Shown: positions 15,994 through 23,178 of the stretch, one piece after another
How the letters are laid out: each line of letters begins with the position of its first letter
Position numbering within the stretch: position 1 is the stretch's first letter
Source: Chloroflexota bacterium
GTDB lineage: Bacteria; Chloroflexota; Dehalococcoidia; Lucifugimonadales; SAR202-VII-2
Direction: 5' to 3'
NCBI GenBank assembly: GCA_003228115.1
Contig: QEVV01000001.1
Coordinates: 310,001 to 374,000 of the forward strand
Length of the DNA stretch: 64,000 nucleotides
Position numbers and translations under genes: made by a program
The notes under the pieces: model-generated
Database searches by the model: none
Seen by the model: the letters and a program-made list of their open reading frames with translations, nothing else
Told to the model about the DNA's origin: nothing

Positions 15994-16025
15994 ACATGGG
16001 ACACCGGCTGGCCGGTGTCCCATGT
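15994..16025. repeat. 15-bp perfect palindrome before the amidohydrolase gene
   Basis: ACATGGGACACCGGC (15994-16008), loop TG, and its exact complement to 16025. It ends 22 bases before the amidohydrolase ATG and has no T tract. It may be an operator, an mRNA-stabilising hairpin or a spacer repeat. Confidence 0.6.
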
Positions 16026-16047
16026 TGCAAAACAAGGAGGAAACGGA

Positions 16048-17175
16048 ATGGCAGAAACGAATCTTGAGCTCATCATTGATGGGGACGGCCACCTGGTAGA
16101 AGACATCCCCGCTATCGCCGCGCTGATGCGCGAGGAGTGGATGCCCAAGAGGTTTGTGGACAGACAGGCCAGCTCAGGCAGTGTTTTGAATGGCATTTTC
16201 CCAGCCGGCGACCACCTGCACGCGGCAACGCCGATCGAATATCCACCGCACTCTTTCCAGCAGGCCGACGCCGCAGGTTGGCTTGAGTTCGCTGACGATG
16301 TCGGCATTGACTCGACAGTCCTATACCCGAGCGCTGGCCTTGGATATGGACGTATCACCAACCGGGAGTGGGCCATCGCCGTGTGCATGGCCTACAACGA
16401 CTGGGTGTACGAGAACTATACGAACAAGAGCCCCCGATTCAAGGCCATGGGCCTCATCCCCATGCAAGACCCCCCTGCAGCGGCGGAAGAATTGCGGCGT
16501 ATTGTGAAAGACCTAGGCCTTCCGGGCGCTATGTTGCCGTCTCCGGGACTGAGCAAGCACCTTGGCGCCAAAGAGTTCTGGCAGGTTTACGAAGAAGCGG
16601 ATCGGCTAGGCTGTGCCTTGGCGGTTCACGGCGGCGGGCACAGCGGCTTCGGCTTCGACACCTACGAGGTGCTCGGCGCTTCCCACGCCTTGGGCCACCC
16701 GCTAAACAACATGGTTGGATTCGGCGGGATCATCTTCAACGGCTGCGTAGACAAGTTCCCCAACGTCCACTGGGGCTTCATGGAAGGCGGGATCGGCTGG
16801 TTCATCATGTGCATGGAGCGCTTCGATCGTTCCTATGAGACTCACAAGCACTACGACCCAAGAAACGAGATGATTCAACTCCAGAAGGGCGAAGGCGTTA
16901 GCGACTACATCTTGAGAAACATTGATGAAGGGCGCATCTTTGTTGGGTGTGAGGGCAGCGAGCCCTTCCTAGCCCAAGCAATTCAGGCCTACGGAAACAA
17001 GTTCCCCGTGTTTTCCTCTGACTTCCCGCACGAGGTCAACAATGAAATGTGCAAAGAGGAAATCCACGAGATCCTTGACAGCCCCGGCCTTTCAAACGAG
17101 GACAAGTCGGCAGTCCTCAACTCCAACGCCCAGGCGTTCTACAGGCTCACGCCTGTGGGCAGCAACGGCAAATAA
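16048..17175 (+). CDS. Amidohydrolase-2 family TIM-barrel metalloenzyme
   Basis: 375 aa, chosen start ATG 16048 behind AAGGAGG (the frame is open to 16015). It begins LIIDGDGHLVED, equivalent to the first metal-binding strand, has AVHGGGHSGF and HWGFMEGGIGW in the middle, and SSDFPHEVNNE near the end, with the Asp metal ligand. This is the ACMSD-like branch of amidohydrolases, which hydrolyse or decarboxylate aromatic or small carboxylic acids. Because it follows a carboxylate-binding lipoprotein, joint use of one compound is a reasonable guess only. Confidence 0.85.
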   Translation: MAETNLELIIDGDGHLVEDIPAIAALMREEWMPKRFVDRQASSGSVLNGIFPAGDHLHAATPIEYPPHSFQQADAAGWLEFADDVGIDSTVLYPSAGLGYGRITNREWAIAVCMAYNDWVYENYTNKSPRFKAMGLIPMQDPPAAAEELRRIVKDLGLPGAMLPSPGLSKHLGAKEFWQVYEEADRLGCALAVHGGGHSGFGFDTYEVLGASHALGHPLNNMVGFGGIIFNGCVDKFPNVHWGFMEGGIGWFIMCMERFDRSYETHKHYDPRNEMIQLQKGEGVSDYILRNIDEGRIFVGCEGSEPFLAQAIQAYGNKFPVFSSDFPHEVNNEMCKEEIHEILDSPGLSNEDKSAVLNSNAQAFYRLTPVGSNGK

Positions 17176-17190
17176 GGTACCCAGTTCACG

Positions 17191-17228
17191 AAAAGGAAAC
17201 GGCCCCTCTTCAGGGGCCGTTTCCTTTT
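17191..17228. terminator. Terminator after the amidohydrolase gene
   Basis: 17-bp stem AAAAGGAAACGGCCCCT, loop CTTC, and complement ending TTTCCTTTT. Strong intrinsic terminator, usable in both directions. Confidence 0.9.
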
Positions 17229-17477
17229 GTCACGATGAGAGGCCGCGTTTAGGTAGCTCGCTTCCTGGATTCCGGCCTCCGCTGGAAAGACGGTGGTATT
17301 TGATCAGAGCGTTCCTTTTCGCGACTCCTCTTCGGGGCTCCTTACGTATTGTCGCTCCCAACGCTGTGGTTCTTCGTCGACGGGCTCCTCAGAACGACAA
17401 GGAGATGAAGCCCCGCGTTGACCGCCCGCAGCACGGGTGATACCTTCAGAATGCTAACCCGTGGAGGGAGGAAGCAC
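17229..17477. other. Spacer with degenerate repeat remnants
   Basis: The gap between the terminator and the AhpD-like gene has no gene. At about 17375-17400 the sequence TTCGTCGACGGGCTCCTCAG plus AACGACAAGG resembles the right arm of the 1253-1386 element (TCCGTCGCCAAGCTCCTTCGG plus AATGACAATGG), so it appears to be a decayed copy. Confidence 0.4.
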
Positions 17478-18014
17478 ATGGCGTGGATTGAAACCGTTCC
17501 ACCCGAAGAGGCGACCGGCATCGTCAAGGAAGCATACTTCCGCAACGCCAAGCAGTCGGGACAGGTCTCTGCCATCCGGCAGATGAATAGCATTGCTCCT
17601 GACATTCTCAAAGCCTGGCTCGACTATGACCATACGGTGATGTACCGCCAGGGAGGCATTAGCCGCACCAGACGGGAAATGATTGCCACAACGACGTCCG
17701 CACTGAATGGCTGCGAGTACTGAGCCCAGGGGCACGGAGCGTTGCTCCGCAAGCTCTGCAACGACGACGCATTGGTGGAAGCCCTGCTGTCTGACTATAC
17801 GCAGGCCTCCCTTTCAAGCGAGGACCGGGCCCTGCTGGACTACATAGCAAAACTGACCCTAACGCCGGCGCAGATGACCGAAGCCGACATGTGGGGTCTA
17901 CGCAATCACGGCTTCACTGATGAGGAAATCATCCACGCCATCAACGTGTGCACTGTCTACAACATGAACGACCGCATTGCTGATGCCTGCGGGCTTACCG
18001 CCAAGGACCTTTAG
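17478..18014 (+). CDS. AhpD-like peroxidase-related selenoprotein candidate (in-frame TGA 17721-17723)
   Basis: Read through the TGA it is 178 aa, the normal size of uncharacterised peroxidase-related AhpD-fold enzymes. Start ATG 17478 behind GGAGGGAGGAAG. The active-site region reads SALNGCEY-TGA-AQGHGALLRKL: family members have NGCEYCxxxHG, so the TGA (codon 82) replaces the resolving Cys of CxxC, and Cys79 and His86 of the catalytic triad-like set are intact. The downstream part (DYTQASLSSEDRALLDY, FTDEEIIHAINV, NRIADACGL) is full-length family sequence in the same frame. A SECIS-like hairpin follows. AhpD-like selenoproteins with CxxU are known, so Sec82 is a strong inference. It would be a cytoplasmic thiol/selenol peroxidase or disulfide reductase. 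Confidence 0.88.
17724..17750 (+). promoter_or_regulatory. Candidate bacterial SECIS hairpin in the AhpD-like gene
   Basis: CGGAGC (17735-17740) pairs perfectly with GCTCCG (17744-17749) around the 3-nt loop GTT. The loop starts 17 nt after the TGA and begins G-U, in the window and with the bases expected for SelB recognition. Confidence 0.65.
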
Positions 18015-19230
18015 ATTGGCGGTTGCCTACCATCTCCTCGGTTTTCAAGGCAGGAGGGCGGAACAAAGGGCCGCCCTCCTACTTTATTTAGCGGCTGGAA
18101 TGTACAGCATAGTCCTGGCCATGCTGGTCGTTCTTGTTCCGCTGTACACGCTCCACCTGGGATACAACTTCGCCACGATGGGCGCAGTGATTTCCTCTCA
18201 GGCATTGTTGCAAATCAGCCTTCAGCTCTTCGGCGGTATGTTCTCGGACCGTTTCGGCGAGCGGATCGTATGGCGCATGAGCTTCTTTGCCGCTGTGGTC
18301 GGCTGTATCATTTTCTTGTTCTCATCAACCCTAGGCGCCCTTTTCAGCGCCCAGCTTTTCCTTGGGTTCTCCAGAGCCATCTACTGGAACGCCGGTCAGA
18401 CCTATGGCGCCCGTTTGTCGGAGCCGGACACGCCGGCCATCATCGCTCGCTTTTTGGGCTACGGAAGCCTCGGGCTCATATTTGGCGGGCCCTTGGCCGG
18501 GGCGGTGGCAGGAACCAGCGGATTCACCGCTGCCTTTGCGCTCTGTTGCGGCTTCTGTTGCATCCCTTTGATCATTAGCTTCATCATGCCGTCCCTGCCT
18601 CGCCGGGGGGCCATCCAAACAATTGGGGATGTGATCCGGCCGGTGCCTGGACTGCTGCGTATGCGAGTCCTCTGGCTGGGCGTCATCATGGGTTTCCTCA
18701 GTTCCATGTCTGTCGCAATGCTCGGATCCGTCTACATCGCCTTCTTCAAGGAATCTGGCCACAGCGAAAGCGTCATAGGCTTGGTGAACGCACTTCATTC
18801 CATCGGCTTGGTAGTGTTTGGATTCGCCTTTGCCTATGTCCTCAAACGCCTGGGCTATCAAGCTATGTACGGGCTGTCTCTGGTTGGTATGGGAGTCATG
18901 ACGCTGCTCATGGTTCTGACCGGGTCTTTCCTGGGCGCGCTCATTCCCGTGATCGTGATTCTTGGGATTGTGTTCGGAGCCTCCAGGGTGCTCTATCCGG
19001 TGATGGCCGCCCAGGCAGCCCCTCCTGGCCTTCGGGCTACAACGATGGCGGTAACCGGCCTTGGGTGGGCAACAGCAATGCTCATCGTCCCCGTCTCTTT
19101 TGGCGCGTTGGCCGATGCGACGAGCCTAGCCACAGCCATAAACGTGGCCGCCTTGATCTTGGCCGGGGTCGGAATTATCTCACCCTTCCTATTCAGGCTC
19201 CTCTACACCGCACCCGAAGTCAGAGCCTAG
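17983..19230 (+). CDS. MFS transporter
   Basis: About 415 aa with twelve hydrophobic segments. Motif A lies between helices 2 and 3 as GGMFSDRFGERIVWR, and its weaker copy after helix 8 as FAYVLKRLGYQAMYG. No substrate can be named. The start is uncertain: the frame is open through the end of the AhpD-like gene; ATG 17983 overlaps it by 32 bases, TTG 18016 lies just after its stop, and neither has a good ribosome-binding site. The first helix (LLLYLAAGMYSIV) begins near 18076, so the start must be upstream of that. A 10-bp hairpin (18052-18080) lies in the N-terminal coding part. Confidence 0.8.
   Translation: MPAGLPPRTFRLAVAYHLLGFQGRRAEQRAALLLYLAAGMYSIVLAMLVVLVPLYTLHLGYNFATMGAVISSQALLQISLQLFGGMFSDRFGERIVWRMSFFAAVVGCIIFLFSSTLGALFSAQLFLGFSRAIYWNAGQTYGARLSEPDTPAIIARFLGYGSLGLIFGGPLAGAVAGTSGFTAAFALCCGFCCIPLIISFIMPSLPRRGAIQTIGDVIRPVPGLLRMRVLWLGVIMGFLSSMSVAMLGSVYIAFFKESGHSESVIGLVNALHSIGLVVFGFAFAYVLKRLGYQAMYGLSLVGMGVMTLLMVLTGSFLGALIPVIVILGIVFGASRVLYPVMAAQAAPPGLRATTMAVTGLGWATAMLIVPVSFGALADATSLATAINVAALILAGVGIISPFLFRLLYTAPEVRA
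18052..18080 (+). promoter_or_regulatory. Hairpin in the 5' coding region of the MFS gene
   Basis: AGGAGGGCGG (18052-18061) and CCGCCCTCCT (18071-18080) form a perfect 10-bp stem, followed by ACTTTATTTA. It could attenuate transcription after the AhpD-like gene or hide the AGGAGG it contains. Confidence 0.35.
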
Positions 19231-19351
19231 GGCAACGCTCAACTGGAGTGGTTCGGGGCCGATAGCCTGATTCTGCTTGCGTGGCTCCTTTCCGCTGTGA
19301 AGCCCGAGAGATGGGTAGGCCCTAATGTTCCATGGGCGCGCACCCATCTTC

Positions 19352-19380
19352 TTGACACCAAACCTGATATACCGTATTAA
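19352..19380 (+). promoter_or_regulatory. Promoter of the metal ABC importer operon
   Basis: TTGACA (19352-19357), 17-bp spacer, TATTAA (19375-19380). A/T-rich sequence with an odd palindrome ATACCGTAT (19369-19377) lies across the spacer and -10 and could be a metalloregulator operator. Confidence 0.65.
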
Positions 19381-19463
19381 GTACTTGCGAGTTGTCGCAA
19401 CAAGGTACTGGGCGCATCTGATCCCACAACGTGCGCTTGATCGAAGGTAGGTGGCCCTCATCT

Positions 19464-20462
19464 ATGTATCGTTCGCTTGTCTTCCTCATGGGCCTTCTGG
19501 GCCTTCTCGCAGCCTGCGGCACATCTCCTTCGCCTCCCTCTCCAAGCTCAGCATTGAAGGTTGTCACGACGGTGTCACCGATCACTAGCATCGTGGAGAG
19601 TATCGGCGGGAACAGGGTCGCCCTTGAGGGCATCGTGCCTGAAGGCGTCAACTCTCACACGTTCTCGCCCTCGCCTTCCGTTGCTAGAGTGCTAGCAGAA
19701 GCCGACCTCATCGTGCTAAACGGGCTCTTCCTAGAGGAGCCCAGCTTGGAGTTGGCCCAGACAAACAAGAAGGCGGAAACAGTCATCTTGGCCCTTGGTG
19801 ATCAGACCATTGATAGCGACGAGTGGAAGTTTGATTTCTCTTTCCCTTCGTCGCAGGGGCGGCCCAACCCGCATCTGTGGCCCAACCCGATGCTGGCGCT
19901 CCGGTACGCTGAGCTGGTCCAAGAACAACTGACGGCCCTCGATCCGAGCAACGCCGAATACTACGCTGCCAACCTTGAGGCATTCCGAATGCGCATCGAA
20001 GAGCTTGATCGGGGCATTGCGGCCTCAGTGGCGACGGTCCCTGTTCAACACCGGAAATTGCTGACCTACCACGATTCCTGGGCCTACTTCGCCGATCGCT
20101 ATGGCATGGAGGTCGTTGGCGCGGTACAGCCCTCCGGCTTCTCACAGCCATCGAGCCGGGAGGTTGCCCGCCTCATAGACCAGATCCGTGATTTAGGATT
20201 ACCGGCAGTCTTCGGTTCGGAAGTGTTCCCCAGCGACGTGTTGGAACAGATCGCCAAGGAATCCGGGGCAATTTTTATCGATGGGCTCCGCGATGACGAT
20301 TTACCAGGCTCACTAGGAGAGCCGCGTCACTCCTACCTGGGACTCATGTTGGCGAACATGGAAACGATGATTGCTGCCTTGGGTGGCAACACGAGCGCTT
20401 TGGCGTACTTCGATGTTGGGCCGGTCTTCGAGGGCGCAAGCAACGCAGTGTATCCGCAATAG
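19464..20462 (+). CDS. Zinc/manganese ABC transporter binding lipoprotein (ZnuA/TroA type)
   Basis: 332 aa from ATG 19464; the frame is open to 19431 but the lipoprotein signal (RSLVFLMGLLGLLAACG) fixes the start. The TroA fold shows metal ligands VNSHTFSPSP (first His), GRPNPHLWPNP (second His), LTYHDSWAYFADRYG (third His region) and FGSEVFPSD (acidic ligand). There is no long His-rich loop, which does not favour zinc over manganese. It is the first gene of a three-gene importer operon; the ATPase starts 10 bases after its stop. Chosen broad call because Zn and Mn binders cannot be told apart by eye. Confidence 0.9.
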   Translation: MYRSLVFLMGLLGLLAACGTSPSPPSPSSALKVVTTVSPITSIVESIGGNRVALEGIVPEGVNSHTFSPSPSVARVLAEADLIVLNGLFLEEPSLELAQTNKKAETVILALGDQTIDSDEWKFDFSFPSSQGRPNPHLWPNPMLALRYAELVQEQLTALDPSNAEYYAANLEAFRMRIEELDRGIAASVATVPVQHRKLLTYHDSWAYFADRYGMEVVGAVQPSGFSQPSSREVARLIDQIRDLGLPAVFGSEVFPSDVLEQIAKESGAIFIDGLRDDDLPGSLGEPRHSYLGLMLANMETMIAALGGNTSALAYFDVGPVFEGASNAVYPQ

Positions 20463-20471
20463 TCGAGGATC

Positions 20472-21341
20472 ATGCCTCACCCCACCCCACACAAGCACGG
20501 CCGAGAAGAACCCCTAGTGCAACTGACAGGGCTTACCTGCGGTTACGAAGGCAGAGTCGCTCTGTCCGACGTGACGCTGACCATCATGCCAGGCGACTTC
20601 TTAGGGCTGTTAGGGCCCAGCGGCTCCGGCAAGACAACGCTCTTGCGCTCCATCCTTGGGGTGGTGGACGTTTACCAAGGGCAGGTCCTGGTGGAAGGCA
20701 TTTCCCCGGAGAAGCGACGACCTAGGGCTGGCTACGTGCCACAGTTGGAAACCATCGACTGGAGCTTCCCGGTCACTGTGCAGGAAGCGGTGATGATGGG
20801 GCACACGATGAGTAACCCCTTCCTGCCCTGGCACCGCCGCAGCGACGTGCGAGTGGCAGCAGAGATCATGGACCGCCTCGGTATCGGTCATTTGGCGCAG
20901 CGCCACATCAGTGAGCTTTCCGGTGGCCAGCAGCAACGGGTCTTCTTGGCAAGGGCGCTGGTCAGCAGCCCTCGATTGCTGCTCCTCGACGAGCCAACCG
21001 CAGGCGTCGACATTAAGACTCGTGATGACGTTATGCACCTTCTACATGACCTCAACCACCAAGGCGTCGCCATTGTCATGACCACGCACGAGATCAATGC
21101 GGTCGCCGCCCACCTGCCGTCGGTGGTATGCCTGAACACACGGGTGCTGGCGGCAGGACCACCGGAAGAGGTGTTCACGCCAGAGATTCTCAAGCTCACC
21201 TACGGCGCTGACATGCCGGTCATCCACCACGATGGCCTCACCCTTGTGGCCGAACGCCCCCACCTCCGGGCGAGAAACGCCAGGCGCGGCCCTCTGCATG
21301 ACCCCGATACCAGCGGCCACGCCGAGGACCACCGTGCTTGA
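20472..21341 (+). CDS. Metal ABC transporter ATPase (ZnuC/MntB type)
   Basis: 289 aa. Walker A GPSGSGKTT (around residue 53), Q-loop YVPQLETIDWSFP which is typical of the Zn/Mn importer ATPases, signature LSGGQQQR, Walker B LLLLDEPTAGVD and switch His in TTHEIN. The C-terminus carries about 30 residues beyond the usual end, partly because the permease gene begins inside it. ATG 20472 follows GAGGATC. Confidence 0.93.
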   Translation: MPHPTPHKHGREEPLVQLTGLTCGYEGRVALSDVTLTIMPGDFLGLLGPSGSGKTTLLRSILGVVDVYQGQVLVEGISPEKRRPRAGYVPQLETIDWSFPVTVQEAVMMGHTMSNPFLPWHRRSDVRVAAEIMDRLGIGHLAQRHISELSGGQQQRVFLARALVSSPRLLLLDEPTAGVDIKTRDDVMHLLHDLNHQGVAIVMTTHEINAVAAHLPSVVCLNTRVLAAGPPEEVFTPEILKLTYGADMPVIHHDGLTLVAERPHLRARNARRGPLHDPDTSGHAEDHRA

Positions 21342-22197
21342 GCCATTCCAGTACGAATTCTTTGTCCGGGGTCTTTTAGCTGCAACAATGGCCGGGGGCC
21401 TGTGTGGGCTGATTGGCGTGTACGTCGTGTTGCGCCGCATGGCCTATATAGGACACGGGCTTTCACATGCGGTCTTTGGTGGGGCCGTGGTCAGCTACGT
21501 CATGTCGCTGAACTTCTTTGTAGGGGCCAGCATCTGGGGTTTCCTTTCCGCGCTGCTCATCACCCTCACAACCCGAAAGCGCACCATCGGGGCAGACGCA
21601 GCCATTGGCATCATCACAACGGCCAGCTTCGCCTTGGGCATCGCCCTAATCAGTAGGTACAAGACGTTTACCCGCAGCTTCGATGCGGCCCTCTTCGGCA
21701 ACATTTTGGGTGTAAGCACCGGCGACCTTGTCGCAATAGCATTCGTTACGGTAGCGGCAATCATCGTCGTCATCGTCGGCTACAAACTTTTCCTGTTCAC
21801 CGCCTTCGACGCCGACGTTGCCCGGGTCTACGGCGTACCGACCGCATGGGTAGAGGCCGCCTTCTCCCTGATCTTGGCAGCGACCATCGTTGTATCGATG
21901 CAGGTGCTGGGCGTCACGCTCATCGCAGCGGCCATTGTCATCCCGCCTATCTCCGCCCGGCTGCTCACAGACAGCTTTAAGCGAATGATCCTACTATCGA
22001 CGGGGATAGGAGCCTTCTGCGGCCTTGGAGGCATCTACATCAGCTATTTTATCGATGTATCATCCGGGGCCACCGTGGTGCTGTTCTCAGCGGCTCTTTT
22101 TGTGCTTGCTCTGGTCTATAACAGCGTCAAGGGCAAATTGCCGGCGGCAAAGGCTAGGCGTCCCCTTGGCAAGGCTAGCGGACTCCGCGACAAATAG
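21334..22197 (+). CDS. Metal ABC transporter permease (ZnuB/MntC type)
   Basis: About 287 aa with eight or nine membrane helices; family marks are RRMAYIGHGLSHAVFGG in the first cytoplasmic loop, and GVTLIAAAIVIPPISARLLTDS, the coupling segment. I take GTG 21334, overlapping the ATPase stop by eight bases with GAGGA upstream; ATG 21298 would add a Pro/Thr-rich 12 residues unlike homologues. Ends KGKLPAAKARRPLGKASG, a basic tail. With the two preceding genes it completes a high-affinity Zn/Mn importer. Confidence 0.92.
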   Translation: MLEPFQYEFFVRGLLAATMAGGLCGLIGVYVVLRRMAYIGHGLSHAVFGGAVVSYVMSLNFFVGASIWGFLSALLITLTTRKRTIGADAAIGIITTASFALGIALISRYKTFTRSFDAALFGNILGVSTGDLVAIAFVTVAAIIVVIVGYKLFLFTAFDADVARVYGVPTAWVEAAFSLILAATIVVSMQVLGVTLIAAAIVIPPISARLLTDSFKRMILLSTGIGAFCGLGGIYISYFIDVSSGATVVLFSAALFVLALVYNSVKGKLPAAKARRPLGKASGLRDK

Positions 22198-22334
22198 CCG
22201 CCCTCTTCGGCAGCGCCCCCTTTCGAATTCCCGAACTAAGCTCCCTGCCTTGTCTTGCGAACACAATCTTCCTGGAATAGCATACGCGCCTATCGATGGT
22301 GCCCCAGCACGAGCTCGCGGAAAGGAGGAAGGCT

Positions 22335-23072
22335 ATGAAGCGTTCAGGTGGAGAGTTTCAGGAGGAATTGTTAGGCGTTGTGGGCAAGGTCATGTGGGAA
22401 CAACCCCATGCCCTGACCGAGTTCTACCTACATCACATGAGCCGCGATGGGGCCAGGGTCTACGCCCTGGAGCATTGCGTCTTCGCCGACCTCTTCCCTC
22501 GCTGGTTCGGTAACATCGTTGGCAATTGCCCCCACTTGGACGCCCGCCAGTACATGATCGAGAACATGTACGTGGAGGAAGTGAATGACCCCACCATCCA
22601 AGCCGGTCACTACGAAAGCTTGGTCGACTTTGCTGTAGCCCTAGGCTCCGAGCGGGACTTCGTCTACAACTACAAAGGCGCTATCTATACCCGCATGGCC
22701 AACGCCTACTGGGACTGGGCAAGCCGTTCCATGTCCTGGCTGGAGGCCTTTGCTGCCGTGGGAGGCATTGAGATGAGCAAGAGCCCGGAGGTCGCAGCTC
22801 GGTATGGCATGAGCCAGTTGGTCGGGGGGGGCCGCTGGAAGAACCTCGACTTACCGGGGAAGGCCCTCACGCATTGGGACGCGGCCGACCAGGCGGACTT
22901 GCCCCAGGGTGGCCACAGCGATGAGACGGCAAATCTTCTCGTGAAATACGCGGACACCGAGGAAAAGCAAGACGCCGTTCTGAAGATTCTGGAAGAGAGC
23001 TTGGAAGTCCACCGTTTTCGCCACCAGCAGATTGGACTCGAAGCCATTGCGGCCTCGAAGGGTGCCGCATAG
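22335..23072 (+). CDS. Haem-oxygenase-fold (TenA/PqqC-like) iron redox protein
   Basis: 245 aa from ATG 22335, which follows AAGGAGG; all-helical. Sequence EFQEELLGVVGKVMW...FYLHHMSRDGARVYALEHCVFADLFPRW, Glu and His residues at helix positions (for example EEVNDPTIQAGHYESL) and the final helix EVHRFRHQQIGLEAI match the iron-containing redox/TenA-PqqC superfamily. These proteins hold either a diiron centre or a substrate pocket for thiamin or PQQ precursors; assignment to one is not possible. It stands alone downstream of the metal importer, without obvious promoter. Confidence 0.65.
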   Translation: MKRSGGEFQEELLGVVGKVMWEQPHALTEFYLHHMSRDGARVYALEHCVFADLFPRWFGNIVGNCPHLDARQYMIENMYVEEVNDPTIQAGHYESLVDFAVALGSERDFVYNYKGAIYTRMANAYWDWASRSMSWLEAFAAVGGIEMSKSPEVAARYGMSQLVGGGRWKNLDLPGKALTHWDAADQADLPQGGHSDETANLLVKYADTEEKQDAVLKILEESLEVHRFRHQQIGLEAIAASKGAA

Positions 23073-23178
23073 AGGCGTGCCCAGTCTCTCAGTCACGCCG
23101 CGTCAGCGACGTGAGTTGGGTACCTCAGGCATAGTTCGTTCGCAGTGGAGTTTCTGTCTGCAGACCTCCCGTGGGCGC

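Noticed and set aside
6322-18014. UGA read as Trp (altered code)
   Set aside because: TGA is used as a real stop in znuC, the first half-EamA gene and at the end of the DUF3179 gene, and Trp residues use TGG.
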